From: Silurus meridionalis
Lineage: Eukaryota > Chordata > Actinopteri > Siluriformes > Siluridae
Direction of reading: 5' to 3'
Length of the DNA stretch: 64,000 nt
Assembly: GCF_014805685.1 (NCBI RefSeq)
Contig: NC_060901.1
Span: 25,661,405 to 25,725,404 of the forward strand
The notes under the pieces were generated by a model. The model did not search any database and had not been told where the DNA came from. It saw only the letters and a program-made list of their open reading frames with translations. Below, one piece after another: positions 15,334 to 25,960 of the stretch (within the stretch, counting starts at the first letter, position 1; every line of letters starts with the position of its first letter). The position numbers and the translations under genes were made by a program.

Positions 15334-16054
15334 ACACTCTCTCCTGTGTAGGTTAAGTGTGGTGTGATATGTGTGTATTTTCTTCATGGTCAGTGGGGGA
15401 GTCATGTGACCTAGTGCATGCTTTATTTTTCTGTAGACAGTTTACATTTGATGGCAATAATCTGCAATCTACTGCATTACTGATCTGACTTCTCAGTCTA
15501 GTGGCCTTTCATGGTTACTGCACCAATAAAACTTACATTAGGTTTTATAATTTTATATTAAAACCTAATGTAAGTTTTATTGGTGCAGTAACCATGAAAG
15601 GCCACTAGACTGAGAAGTCAGATCAGTAATGCAGTAGATTGCAGATTACTGTCACTATATCATGCTTTATCTTATATTCAAAATTTAAGACAATGCATGC
15701 TTGCAAGAAAGTAAAATTACATTTTATGTTTAAGGCATGAAAATTAATCATTTTTTAAATTTTACTGTCTTAAGATGATTTTATAGCATAGGCTCAGTCC
15801 TGCTGTGCAAAAGAGATAAGAAACTTCAGTTCTGTGGTCAGTTCATGCTGCTGAATGTGAACTTCCTGTGTGAACTGTGAGTGTGAACGTGATCTATAAG
15901 GTGTGTCAATTATGATCAGACGCAGTGCAGCACTCAGTCAGTGTGTGTTCAGCTCTAATACAATCTTTAGATTAATGTGTGGGTTCTGGTTCTCAGTAAG
16001 AATGCAAGTGTGTTTTCTTCTCCTCCTCATACAGCTTCATATCACTGATGGTGA

Positions 16055-16103
<49 letters not shown>

Positions 16104-16599
16104 TCTCTCTTTCTCTCATTTAAAATATATGCAAGAGTTTATTTAAACTTATGTGGTGAAGTAAATTACACTGATGATCTCTTCAACATGGCACCTGTTA
16201 GTGGGTGGACATATTTATTAGGCAGCAAGTGAACATTTTGTCCTCAAAGTTGACGTGTTAGAAGCAGGAAAAATGGCCAGGTGTAAAGATTTGAGCGAGT
16301 TTGACGAGGGCCAAATTGTGATGTCTAGACGACTGGGTCAGAGCGTCTCCAAACCTGCAGCAATTGTGGGGTGTTTTCCAGTCTGCAGTGTTCAGTATCT
16401 ATCAAAAGTGGTCCAAGTAAGGAACAGTGGTGAAGCGACGACAAGGTCATGAAACTTTAAGGTCAAGAAACTTACAGACCTGAGTTACAGACCATACAGT
16501 CACTTACACTCTTGTGTGTGGGTGATTGTCTCATTGTATAGTGTATAGATTGTATACAACCAGTAAACAAGAAATGGAAACTATTACATCACTGCTTGT

Positions 16600-16635
<36 letters not shown>

Positions 16636-19600
16636 TGTGTGTGTGTGTGTGTGTGCATAAAGAGCAAATGTGAGAAAATATTTTTATGAACTTTACTGAA
16701 TTAATAATGACAAACTCTGAGTTATTAAAATGCTGATGTGTTTTTTTATCATCTGCTTCTTCTCCACATCATTGAAGGCGAATCTGCCACTTAAATCTAG
16801 TGGATTATATTTCCAGATTTTCATTAATTCCAGAAAATATACTGATACATATTGTTTATTTTAATTGTATTTTCTTTGTGTATCTTCCAGACAAACTTTA
16901 TAAACAAGAGTAAATGAGTAAATTCTCGACCTCAGATACGAATTATAACTATGTATTTATTTACAGCATTTTTCTGTTCACAATTTCATCTTCAGTTACA
17001 TTCCTACTTTAGTGAGTTTAGAAGGTACAGGTTGTCTGTAGTTCTGTAGAGTTGCTGCAGATGGTGAACTGCTCATTAACAGATCATTAACTGGTGTGTT
17101 CCTACAGGCTGCAGACTGGAAGGAAATAGAAAGACGACAAAACAGATCACTGCATACACAGGAGACTCAGTACTGCTGCCCTGCTCCTGCACTGACCTCT
17201 ACACCAAACCTCAGAACTTCACATGGGAAAAATACATTAATACATGGGTACAGATATCTCCTGAGAGTGAACAGTACAAAGACAGATTTCAGCTGGTTAA
17301 TGATCACAGTTCAGGAAATCTCTCTCTGCTCATATCACACCTGACTGTAGAGGATGGAGGATATTACAGGTGTAACACAGAGAGTGAACACAGAGTCATC
17401 AGACTCACTGTTAAAGGTAAATAACAAATTTTAATTCACAATGTAACTTCAGTGATAATCTCATGACAGTTTTATCTGCTGTTGTAACAGTAATGCTGAT
17501 ATTCGCCTTAAGAATGGAGAATGGAGAGGAGGCAGAGCGATAAACATATACCAACTGGCAGAAGAGTCTGAGAGAGTAATATCTGTGGTGCGCTCAGGAG
17601 GGGTGTGGTCCACAAGGTCTAGGAATGAAAGGAGAAGGGTTAAGGGTAATCCGAGGTATGCTTATGGGAAAAGCGTAACAAAGGATTAAAGGGTGAGTCC
17701 AACCGAAGGCGATGCATACGTTTTATTATTGGACGGTGAATAAGAGCGAGTGAGGGGTTTATATATGTGCCGGGAACGAGTGTCAGGTGTGGATGATTAG
17801 AAGGAAGGTGAGGAGCTCCATGGAGTGAGGAGAAGCAGGAGTCTTCCTGACAAATGCAATATGTTGATGTTTGTTTATTCTCCAGGTTGCAGACTGAATC
17901 ATAATACAGTGGATGTGACTGGATATTTGGGACATTCTGTTCTTCTGCCCTGCTCCTGCTCTCAACTACAAGCCAAACCACAAACTCTCACATGGTCCAT
18001 TTATAAAAAATCTAATTACAAAGAAATCTTCCCAAAGGACCAGACAAATCACTACACACACAGAGTTCAGCTCTTTAATGATCATCATCCAGGAAATCTC
18101 TCTCTACTAATATCACACCTGACTGTAGAGGATGGAGGATTTTACAGGTGTGACATCATCAACAGTGTTGATGACATTAAACTCACAGTAAGAGGTAAAA
18201 CAACCTTTTATATTTAATTTACAGGAAATTGACTCTAGTGTCTATCCAAAATATATTTAAAATATTTTGACTACTGCTGTATAATAAAATGTTTTATGAA
18301 TATGTTTATATATTTATGGAAAAGGAATAAAGTGTTAAAATCACATCTGCTCATGTTCTGCCCCTCATCTGTATTTCTGATTATTATTATATATTATTTG
18401 TGTTTGTGTTCTGACCCACATTCACATCTGATTATGATTCCTGGATTAATTTCTAATGGGTTCAATATTTGTCTTCTTGCAGAGGCTCCAAAAAGACCTT
18501 CACCATCCACAACAATCCAGACCACTGCTAAACCAGGTACTAAACACCACTGTAACAGAAAGTTTTTTTTTTAGTTTTAGTTACTGCTTCACCTTGGAGC
18601 AAATCTCAACCACTAAACTCAAAAACTACACTTATTTTTCTCCTTTACTTTTTGTACCAGCGGCAAAACCAGGCCTGGTGACCAAAGTCTACACTAATCC
18701 ACAATCTGAAAAAGGTAATGATTGATAAATATTCATTTTTGGTGTTTTTTGTTTGACTATTATATCCAGAAAATGAAAGGTCTTTCAATTATCTTAAAAA
18801 ATGATCCAGATTTTTTATAGAATTGTGAAAGTATTCAAAAAGTGTACCCATTGTATGACAATGAAACACATATTTGAACTAGAGAGCATTTAATTCCATT
18901 CGTATTTTTCAGGTGTATAAACCTTAGTTTCAGTTAAACTGTGCAGGTTAATGCATCACCATAGAGCAAATCTAATACTTTAAACTCACAAACTACACTT
19001 TTTACTATCACATCAGCATGGATTCAAAGTAAAAGAGTCTGAGTGCTGAAATTATGCAAAAACAAATAAAATGACAAAGAAGACCCAGGTGTCAGGGTGG
19101 CGATCACGATGAGGAAGTGGAAGTTACACAATCATAGTTTATTTAACACAAAACGCACACAAGTCATGGAGAGCCACCAATCGATAGTTATCCGCTCGGG
19201 ACGAGTAATCCTACACGAAAAGGGATGTCCGGAAAACGAAAGTAAACTCTGATGGCAAAGAGTAATCCAACACGGAAACGGAGTTAGGAGAACAAACCAG
19301 CTGGAAAGGCTGGTTGTACGGGATCCAGGCGATCACCAGCATGACATTCAAAAACCGACAGCCTATGACTCCAGAAAGTGAGTTTATATAGTCATCTCCT
19401 TAACGAGCCACAGCTGTCAGGAATCAAAGCCGGTGCGGCAAAACAAGGCAGTGGTGACTGCTACCGAGGAGGGCGTGGCAGGGGATCCCTGACACCAGGA
19501 CTGTTGAGAAGCTGGAATCCTATTTCAGGCATTAATAGGACAACATTCCTCCAACAAATATCCAGCAACTCGTCTCCTGAGTTCCCAGATGTATATAAAA

Positions 19601-19917
19601 TTGAACAGTGTAAATGTTTAAATAAAGTAATGTTATGACTGATATTGATGACGTCTCTCCAGAGTCTCTTCCCTACTTCCCCTTTGCTGTGGTGACTGTG
19701 ATCTTTCTGCACATCATTGTGGCTGTGGTTTACTGCTCCACCAAAAAGAAAGGTACAAGTTTCATGGTCTTGTAATTTTACTAGTCGCTGGAAATGGTTC
19801 CTCCACTTAAACATCATTGTATCTTCATGAACTGAGCTTTTCTTGTTTTACCCTTCAGGTCCTAATACAGTTCATTACAGTAGAGGTGATGGAGATGGAA
19901 CAGTGAGTCTACAGTAG
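15218..19917 (+). CDS. Gene 3: two-Ig-domain receptor, short-tail class
   Basis: This unit looks intact. There is a choice of signal exons: A 15218-15266 ([17 protein letters not shown]) or B 16002-16050 ([17 protein letters not shown]). Then D1 17108-17416, D2 17886-18194, stalk 18483-18536, second stalk 18661-18714, TM 19663-19752 and last exon 19859-19917. With one leader the sum is 924 nt (307 residues), open throughout. Both Ig domains show LLPCSC, the following W and VEDGGxYRC; D1 has a possible N-glycan at NFT and both have NLS. The TM ([22 protein letters not shown]) is followed by STKKK and a 19-residue tail ending TVSLQ without an ITIM. A solo LTR interrupts the D1-D2 intron and another the intron before TM. 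Its role is unproved; it could be an activating or decoy partner of the ITIM class. Confidence 0.8.
15281..15331. repeat. (CT)n tract after gene 3 leader A
   Basis: It begins about 15 bases past the GTGAGT donor of leader A. Confidence 0.9.
15458..15648. repeat. Perfect 90-bp inverted repeat (hairpin)
   Basis: Arms at 15458-15547 and 15559-15648 are exact reverse complements by eye, with an 11-bp AT-rich spacer. A single copy of the arm (TTGGTGCAGTAACCATGAAA..) occurs before the B leaders near 23535, 30568, 39375 and 49845. The hairpin therefore looks like an inverted duplication of a cluster-wide sequence. Confidence 0.9.
15861..15870 (-). promoter_or_regulatory. ETS-type site before gene 3 leader B
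   Basis: ACTTCCTGTG lies 131 bp before the leader-B ATG, with CTATAAGG 24 bases downstream of it. Confidence 0.5.
16061..16117. repeat. (CT)n tract after gene 3 leader B
   Basis: It directly follows the GTGAGTCTGTCT donor region. Confidence 0.9.
16170..16455 (+). mobile_element. Tc1-like transposase N-terminal fragment
   Basis: The frame reads [20 protein letters not shown], followed by [15 protein letters not shown]. This is the helix-turn-helix start of a common fish Tc1-family transposase. It stops after about 65 codons and the catalytic DDE part is absent. It sits in the leader-D1 intron of gene 3 only. Confidence 0.65.
16601..16655. repeat. (GT)n tract in gene 3 leader-D1 intron
   Basis: GT repeat interrupted once by CT. 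Confidence 0.9.
17497..17852. mobile_element. Solo LTR in D1-D2 intron of gene 3
   Basis: It is bounded by TG..CA (TGATATTCGCC to TTCCTGACA) with a 5-bp target duplication AATGC at 17492-17496 and 17853-17857. The empty site is visible in gene 7 at about 62281 (CAGTAATGCAATATGTTG). It is related to the LTR at 1467-2016. Confidence 0.8.
19090..19494. mobile_element. Solo LTR in the stalk-TM intron of gene 3
   Basis: It starts TGTCAGGG and ends CCCTGACA, flanked by the exact 5-bp duplication CCAGG (19085-19089 and 19495-19499). The same insertion at the same site occurs in gene 5 (44756-45197). Confidence 0.8.
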
Positions 19918-20815
19918 AGAAGATCAACAGAAGACATGAACAGCATCAGCTGATTACCAGACCAGAGAGCAACTTGGTCCACAAGATGGAAGCTTTGCTG
20001 ATCTGTTGTTTTTAGCATATTGTAGATATCCTTCTCTTTTTTCTTTATGTAGATAAAAGGACAAAATGTGATGTCATTACTCTGAGATAAAATCTTTATA
20101 TCAGTGACATCTGCTCCATCGGATATTATTAATTCAAGTGTGTGATTAAAACAATGAGTCGGTCTAGTGATGTTTGGTTTAACCCCAAAAGAGTTTAATA
20201 AGATGATCAAGAGGTCTGAAAGAAAATGAGCAAACGCTTAATGAAAATCAGCGTAGGGGCCTGGGGGTCTGTACACAGTGGCCAGAGCGAGAGATAGTAG
20301 GGGTATTCTATGTCTGAAAGTACAACTTAAGAACGAGCACTTAAAATGATATAAACCTGAATCCTAATCTCTGGCTAACATTAAGAAGGGGGCTATAAAT
20401 GTTGTTACACCAACCCCATGACCACAAAGTATTATTATTAGATGTCTGTTTTTGGTGTTCCTGGATAAAATACTATTAATCTAATGGACTTGTTTGATTT
20501 CTCGATTCATAACTAGCAAAAAGATTGCAGCTGGAGGGAACATGAAAAATTAATATCCTTTTATAGTTAAACATCAATTCAACAAGCAGAGAGCAAATGA
20601 CGAGTAATAAAGGTTTTAAAAACTTCTTCAGAACAGTTGGAGAGTTTCTCTCATCTTAGACAGGTGGATTTAAAAGCTTTAATAAAAATTTTATTTTTTG
20701 TTTTTAATAAAGGTTTGGTCCTGAAATAATTTTGATCAGATATTCAGTGTGTAGTACAGAGTCAGCACTTGAAGAATATGAAACCTGATTTAGGAAGTCT
20801 GTCACCCTCTCAGAT
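19918..20815. other. 3' flank of gene 3
   Basis: No gene is seen. The stretch is collinear with 45621-46500 downstream of gene 5 and partly with 56862-57330 downstream of gene 6, so it belongs to the short-tail unit. The DIRS fragment that follows replaces the CTCF-like pair found at this point in other units. Confidence 0.6.
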
Positions 20816-20899
20816 TTTTACCTGTGATCAACACTCTGAATTTGTTCACGCTCTGAATCATGTGAAAAAATCTGGTCAATAGGCAAGTCGTAAGGTCAT

Positions 20900-21527
20900 C
20901 AGTGGGCGACGTTGTGCAAACCAGGAAGCTACAAAACAGCAGAGCAATGGTAGCGGCATTAGCTTCTGAAAAAGAGAGCGATCCAGGGAGTATGGCCCTG
21001 TGAGAGGAGATCCCACCTGGGAGGAATTTCTCAAAGAGGGCCCTCGAGGAGGGACAGCAGGTCTGCAAACCATGGTCTGCATGGCCAACAGGGCGCCACC
21101 AGGAGGAGACGCACTCCGTCCTGGAGGACCCTCTCCAGAACTCTCGGGAGCAGCGCAACGGGAGGTAAGGCATACAGACGAAGCCTCCGCCATGTCCGCA
21201 CCATGGCGTCCAGCCCCAGTGGGGCTGGGTAAAAGAAAACCAAAGGGGACAGTGCGAGGTCCCCCGGGATGCAAACAGATCTACCTGGGCTCTGAAAAAT
21301 ATCTGCCATACCTGGTCCACCACCTCGGTGTGGAACCTCCATTCCCCGCCCTCGGCCCTTGCTTTAAAAGGGCGTCCACTCTTCAATTTAACCAGCCCGG
21401 GATGTGAACGACATTTCGATGCCGGATCGCCTGAAGCTCCGATAGAGCTAGAACCAACCAACCGTCGATAAAGTTCAGAATGCGGATGCCCTGAAACTGT
21501 AGGGGGAGTAGAGCCGCATTCATGCAC
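20900..21527 (-). pseudogene. DIRS-like polyprotein block after RNase H
   Basis: The frame reads GEWRFHTEVVDQVWQIFFRA, followed by QVDLFASRGTSHCPLWFSF. This segment normally sits between RNase H and recombinase in fish DIRS-like polyproteins. The shorter minus-strand frame at 21031-21342 continues the similarity (ALPPVALLPRVLERVLQDG), so a frameshift splits the block. Confidence 0.55.
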
Positions 21528-21573
21528 TTAGTAAGGTGCGGTGAAAGAATGCCAGGCCAAAGGGAAGGACCCG

Positions 21574-21807
21574 TTATTCATAAGCCTCGCCCCCGAAAGC
21601 AAACCTCAGAAACCTCCTGTGAGCAGGAAGGACGGGTGTGTGGAAATAGGTGTCCCTTAGATCGATCATGAAAAACCAGTCCTCGGACTTGATCTGAGAC
21701 ACCACCTGCTTGAGGGTAAGCATCCTGAACCTGAGCCTCATGAGCGAGCGCTTCAAAGAGCCAGGATCTAAGATCAGCAGGAATCCGTCATCCTTCTTCG
21801 GAACCAC
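21574..21807 (-). pseudogene. DIRS-like reverse transcriptase fragment
   Basis: The start VPKKDDGFLLILDPGSLKRS, the block FRMLTLKQVVSQIKSEDW and then FMIDLRDTYFHTPVLPAHRR match RT fingers/palm motif A, with MIDLRDTY holding the first catalytic Asp. The FADD-type motif downstream is missing. Confidence 0.65.
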
Positions 21808-21954
21808 AAAGTACCGGAATCTTGGACCAAGGGGGAACCACCTCGATAGGCCCTTTCCTCAGTAGAGTGCGTACTTCCAGTTCATAAAATTGTGCTTTTG
21901 CCTACTTTGTCTTTCACACACTTTCGCATGGTCAGTAGCATGATGCTAAATTTG

Positions 21955-21989
21955 CACTTCCTGTGGATGGTTCTTTTGCACTTCCTGTG
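21955..21989 (-). promoter_or_regulatory. Double ETS-type sites before ghost-unit leader A
   Basis: Two exact CACTTCCTGTG words at 21955-21965 and 21979-21989, ending 139 bp before the leader-A ATG at 22128. Confidence 0.55.
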
Positions 21990-22127
21990 GAGGTGTGAGA
22001 AAAGTAAAGGAGGAAACTTGCAGTGTCAGATGTTCATTATGATCAGACACATGCAGCAGTCAGTCAGTGTGTGTTTAGCTGTATTTCTCTCTTTGGATTA
22101 ATGTGTGGGTTTGAGTTTACATTAAGA

Positions 22128-22176
22128 ATGCAGCTGTGTTTTCTTCTCCTCCTCATACAGTTTCATATAACAAAAG
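22128..22176 (+). CDS. Ghost unit: leader exon A
   Basis: It encodes [17 protein letters not shown], a signal peptide, and ends in phase 1 before GTAAGT. The promoter words are intact. No Ig exon follows before the next leader pair at 29231/31006, so it could only be used by splicing about 10 kb into gene 4. Confidence 0.5.
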
Positions 22177-22186
22177 GTAAGTCTGT

Positions 22187-22187
<1 letters not shown>

Positions 22188-22266
<79 letters not shown>
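22188..22266. repeat. (CT)n tract after ghost leader A
   Basis: A long pyrimidine tract starting 12 bases after the donor. Confidence 0.9.
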
Positions 22267-22269
<3 letters not shown>

Positions 22270-22429
22270 ATCTGAACTTTGAACTTATTCAGGAAAATAA
22301 TCAATGAATTGCCTCACTTACATTATTATTTTCACTGCCTTACTTTAGATACGCTGCACAAACTGTACAGTTAATATCTTAACCTTTACCCAAGATTTTA
22401 TTGTTAGTGGTGCATGAAAAGGACATTTC

Positions 22430-23340
22430 TTTTTTTTTTTACCCCCGAACCCCAGACCCGCTTGGAAATATGGAAATTCCGTGACATTTCGACCTCAATA
22501 GAAATTGAATGTGGAATCCGACCCACCACAGTTTGGCATTTGCCCCACACGCTCGTATATCCACTCGTATGGGGTGGGCAGCAAATTGCGCCTATACACC
22601 CGCATTCATCGATAACCCCGGGAACAATGGGTAAGGGGCAATTAATCATCCCCCATTGAAATTAATAAGAGGGGGGCAGTGGCAAAATAGTGGTGGACAT
22701 GTGATAAATCAACGGTCTCAGCCCAGAATAGGAAGTTGCACTGTGGGTAATATAGTGATGTCACATCAAGCCACGCCCCCACAATTAGACCAAATTGGCA
22801 AAAAATGAAGCTGCTTAAAAATGGGCATGTGATATGTCAAAACACTCAGCACAGTGGGGAAGTTACATGGTTACATCCTAGTCCATGCCCACCATGCAAA
22901 ACTATTAGCTTACCACATTGCTAAATTTTGCTCTGACCTGGACGTGTGACACCACAAGCCGTTTGGCACGGTCTTAGGAATCTCCAGTGGAGTGCCATAT
23001 CGACGCCACATGACGTCACGTGGGCAGACATATGCAAAAACTTAAAACGACACAAGTCCGGCGACATGGGAGTGAGACACGTGAACACTGCCAAGGTAGT
23101 CGGACCATGGGTCATTTGATGGTACAGCATTAACAGCATGTGAGGTATCGAAATGCTCGTCTCCCAGAGTACGATCGAGTCTCGCAGTTGGCACTAAAAA
23201 TGGCACACGCCTGGTGCCTCAGGAAATGTCACATTCTAGTTATAATTTTTTCTTTTCACGTTTTTTATATTTTATAGCTCAAGAACACCATGACAATTTC
23301 CATGTACATGCAACCCCTGATATCAGGCAATGGTACTGTT
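22430..23340. repeat. Interspersed module M, copy 1
   Basis: An unclassified sequence between leaders A and B. Landmarks: CCCCAGACC.GC..GGAAATATG, CCACACGCTCGTATATCCACTCG, CACTCAGCACAGTGGGGAAG, CGTGTGACACCACAA.CCGTTTGGCACGGTCTTAGGAAT, CAGCATTAACAGCATGTGAGG and ACATGCAACCCCTGATAT. No coding frame is convincing. It recurs at 29640, 38280, 48180 and 59275. Confidence 0.75.
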
Positions 23341-23795
23341 TCTGATTCTGAAGTGTCTATAATGATATAATAATTATACTGTGTGACAAGGGATATTACA
23401 CAGCATAATGTTGAAGACGAACAACAACAGGAACATTGTCATCACAGTTATTGTTAAATATTAAACTTGTTTTAAGTAAAATTCCTGTTTGAAGTCTCTA
23501 TAAAAAAAATTAGATAATTTAATATAATTAGATTTATTGGTGCAGTAACCATGAAAGGCCACTAGACTGAGAAATCAGATCAGTGATGCAATAGACTGCA
23601 GATTACTATTACTATGTTATGCACAATCTTATATTTTTTGTGTTTTGTTTAAGGCATGAAAATGAATAATGTTTAATAGTTTATTGCCATTAGATGATTG
23701 ATAATGTAAGTATTCAGAGAATAAACTCAGTTCTAATGTGCAAAAGACATAAGAAACTTCCTCAATTTTGTGTCAAGGCCGTGTTGCTACAATTG

Positions 23796-23806
23796 CACTT
23801 CCTGTG
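23796..23806 (-). promoter_or_regulatory. ETS-type site before ghost-unit leader B
   Basis: An exact CACTTCCTGTG, 131 bp before the leader-B ATG. Confidence 0.5.
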
Positions 23807-23937
23807 TGAACTGTGAGTGTGTGAATGTGATCTATAGAGTGTTTATTATGATCAGACGCAGTGCAGCAGTCGGTCAGTGTGTGTTCAGCTCTAATACAGT
23901 CTTTGGATTAATGTGTGGGTTCTGGTCCTCAGTAAGA

Positions 23938-23986
23938 ATGAGGGTGTGTTTTCTTCTCCTCCTCATACAGCTTCATATCACTGAAG
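23938..23986 (+). pseudogene. Ghost unit: leader exon B with lost splice donor
   Basis: It encodes [16 protein letters not shown]. Where siblings read GAAG|GTGAGTCTGCTG, this copy reads GAAGTCTGCTG: five bases including the donor consensus are gone. The leader is probably dead. Confidence 0.65.
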
Positions 23987-23993
23987 TCTGCTG

Positions 23994-23998
<5 letters not shown>

Positions 23999-24052
<54 letters not shown>
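23999..24052. repeat. (CT)n tract after ghost leader B
   Basis: A pyrimidine tract in the position seen in all siblings, although the donor before it is damaged. Confidence 0.9.
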
Positions 24053-24055
<3 letters not shown>

Positions 24056-24059
24056 TTTC

Positions 24060-24850
24060 AAATATAAATATATAATTTAAGGCCTTTAACACATAAAGTC
24101 ATGCAGTAAACTTCCTCATGATACAGAAATGTAAAGTGAACACTGAACATTTGAAGAGATTTGGTGAGTTTTGGAGTTTTTCTGTTTGCCATCAAACCAA
24201 ATATAAATATAAACATGAGAAAATGTTCATCATGGGACTGTTTCACTCCACTACAGTTTCTTCTCATGCGCTCTCATTCTCTGTTACTCGTCGTGGTTCT
24301 TACAGTGTCGTACATGTGTTTATACTACAAGAATTCGTACCAATCATTTTGTACAGTGTACAGCGTTAACAGAATGGGGGAGGACGTCACTACACTGCTT
24401 ACTCATGTGATTTGTTCACACTATCTGTTCCGTGGGCTTTTTTGGTGTTTTTTTAAAAAAAGAGTTTCGCTGTTCAGAGTCAAATACATTTTCTAAAAAT
24501 CATTTCCCACCTTTTATAATAGTAATATATAATAAATTATTATAATGATCATTTAATAATAATAATAATAACAATCAACATCATAATCATTGATATATAA
24601 TAAGCTGGAAGTGGACTTAAGTACAGATGTTTAATGTAAAATGTAATATGCAATAACTCAGATTAATGCATCAAGTCGTATGGGGGTCCCAGTTGTTGTG
24701 TAATTCATATATTTTTTTACTAAAATAATCTTTGAGACCCCCGAAATCTATTTTTGACCTGTCATCTGGGGTCCCTAATGCCTTATTGGGGGTCCAGTTG
24801 CCCCCAGCCCCCCCTCGATTCCAGACCTGAAGGAGGCAAAGCAATGTGTT
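24060..24850. other. Ghost-unit intron, cut at about 24850
   Basis: It is collinear with the post-leader introns of genes 4 and 5 (for example TTTTATAATAGTAATATATAAT and GGCAAAGCAATGTGTTC). It then jumps directly to the 3'-flank sequence TTGGTTATATGTGTGGGAATTG at about 24865. All Ig, stalk, TM and tail exons of the unit are missing. Confidence 0.65.
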
Positions 24851-25219
24851 CCGCAGTCTATGTTTGGTTATATGTGTGGGAATTGTGTGAACAGTCTTTT
24901 TTACCAGCAGAGGACAGAAGAGGTCAGTGGGTTTGCTGTATTTTTATTAATTCTTTTTGGGGTTTAATGTAAAAAAATATTGCTATGTATATTACATTTT
25001 TTAAACCCAGCCATTAGGGAGGCACAAGCCAGTGCATTCTTAGTGCCGGTCCCAAGCCCGGGTAAATGGGGAGGGTTGCGTTAGGAAGGGCATCCAGCGT
25101 AAAACACGTGCCAAATCAAATATGCGGATCACAAATGAGAATTTCATACCGGATCGGTCGAGGCCCGGGTTAACAACGACCGCCACAGGTATCGTTAGCC
25201 GACAGGGTACCGGTGGAAA

Positions 25220-25960
25220 TTGGGCTACTGTTGGCCGAAGGAGGAGAAGGAGAGGAGGAAGACGTCTACAGAGACGGCAGGAAAGGAGCAGTGTAGGAGA
25301 GTGGAGTTTCGGGTTGGTACTTTAAATGTTGGTACTATGACGGGTAAAGGGAGAGAGGTAGCTGATATGATGGAGAGGAGAAAGGTAGATATGTTGTGTG
25401 TTCAGGAGACCAAGTGGAAAGGGAGTAAGGCCAGGAACATTGGAGGTGGGTTTAAACTGTTTTATCATGGTGTGGATGGAAGAGAAATGGTGTAGGGGTG
25501 ATTCTGAAGGAAGAGTACAGTAAGAGTGTAGTGGAGGTGAAGAGAGTTTCTGATAGGGTGATGATCGTGAAGGTGGAAGTTGAAGGGATGATGATAAATG
25601 TCATCAGTGCCTATGCTCCACAAGTTGGCTGTGAGATGGAGGAGAAGGAAAGATTCTGGAGTGAATTAGATGAAGTGGTAGATGGTGTACCTAGGAAAGA
25701 ACGGTTAGTGATTGGGGCGGACTTTAATGGGCATGTGGGTGAAGGGAACAGAGGTGATGAGGAGGTGATGGGTAGGTATGGTTTTAAGGAGAGGAATGTG
25801 GAAGGGCAGATGGTGGTAGATTTTGCTAAAAGGATGGAAATGGCAGTGGTGAACACTTATTTTAAAAAGAAGGAGGATCATAGGGTGACGATAAGAGTGG
25901 AGGAAGGTGCACACAGGTGGACTATGTGCTATGCAGGAGATGCAACCTGAAGGAGATTGG
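25220..25960 (+). pseudogene. RTE endonuclease (EEP domain), frameshifted
   Basis: The first frame (25220-25495) carries LNVGTMTGKGREVADMM..RRKVDMLCVQETKWKG; the second (25498-25950) carries VISAYAPQVG and ERLVIGADFNGHVGEGN. These are the apurinic-type endonuclease motifs of RTE LINEs, with catalytic Glu in QET and Asp/Asn in DFN. They are split by a shift near 25490, and a further shift near 25940 cuts off the linker. Confidence 0.75.

Larger units (their letters stand above)
20820..21890 (-). mobile_element. Third DIRS-like fragment
   Basis: On the minus strand an RT piece (21807-21574) is followed by a later polyprotein block (21527-20802), then a terminal region with the DIRS flank words TCTGAATCATGTG and ACCAGGAAGCTA. 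The RNase H part expected between the two coding pieces is missing. Confidence 0.65.

Noticed and set aside
19875..20210. 111-codon minus-strand frame downstream of gene 3
   Set aside because: It overlaps the last exon of gene 3 and the 3' UTR, is not kept open in the collinear gene 5 flank, and has no recognisable features.
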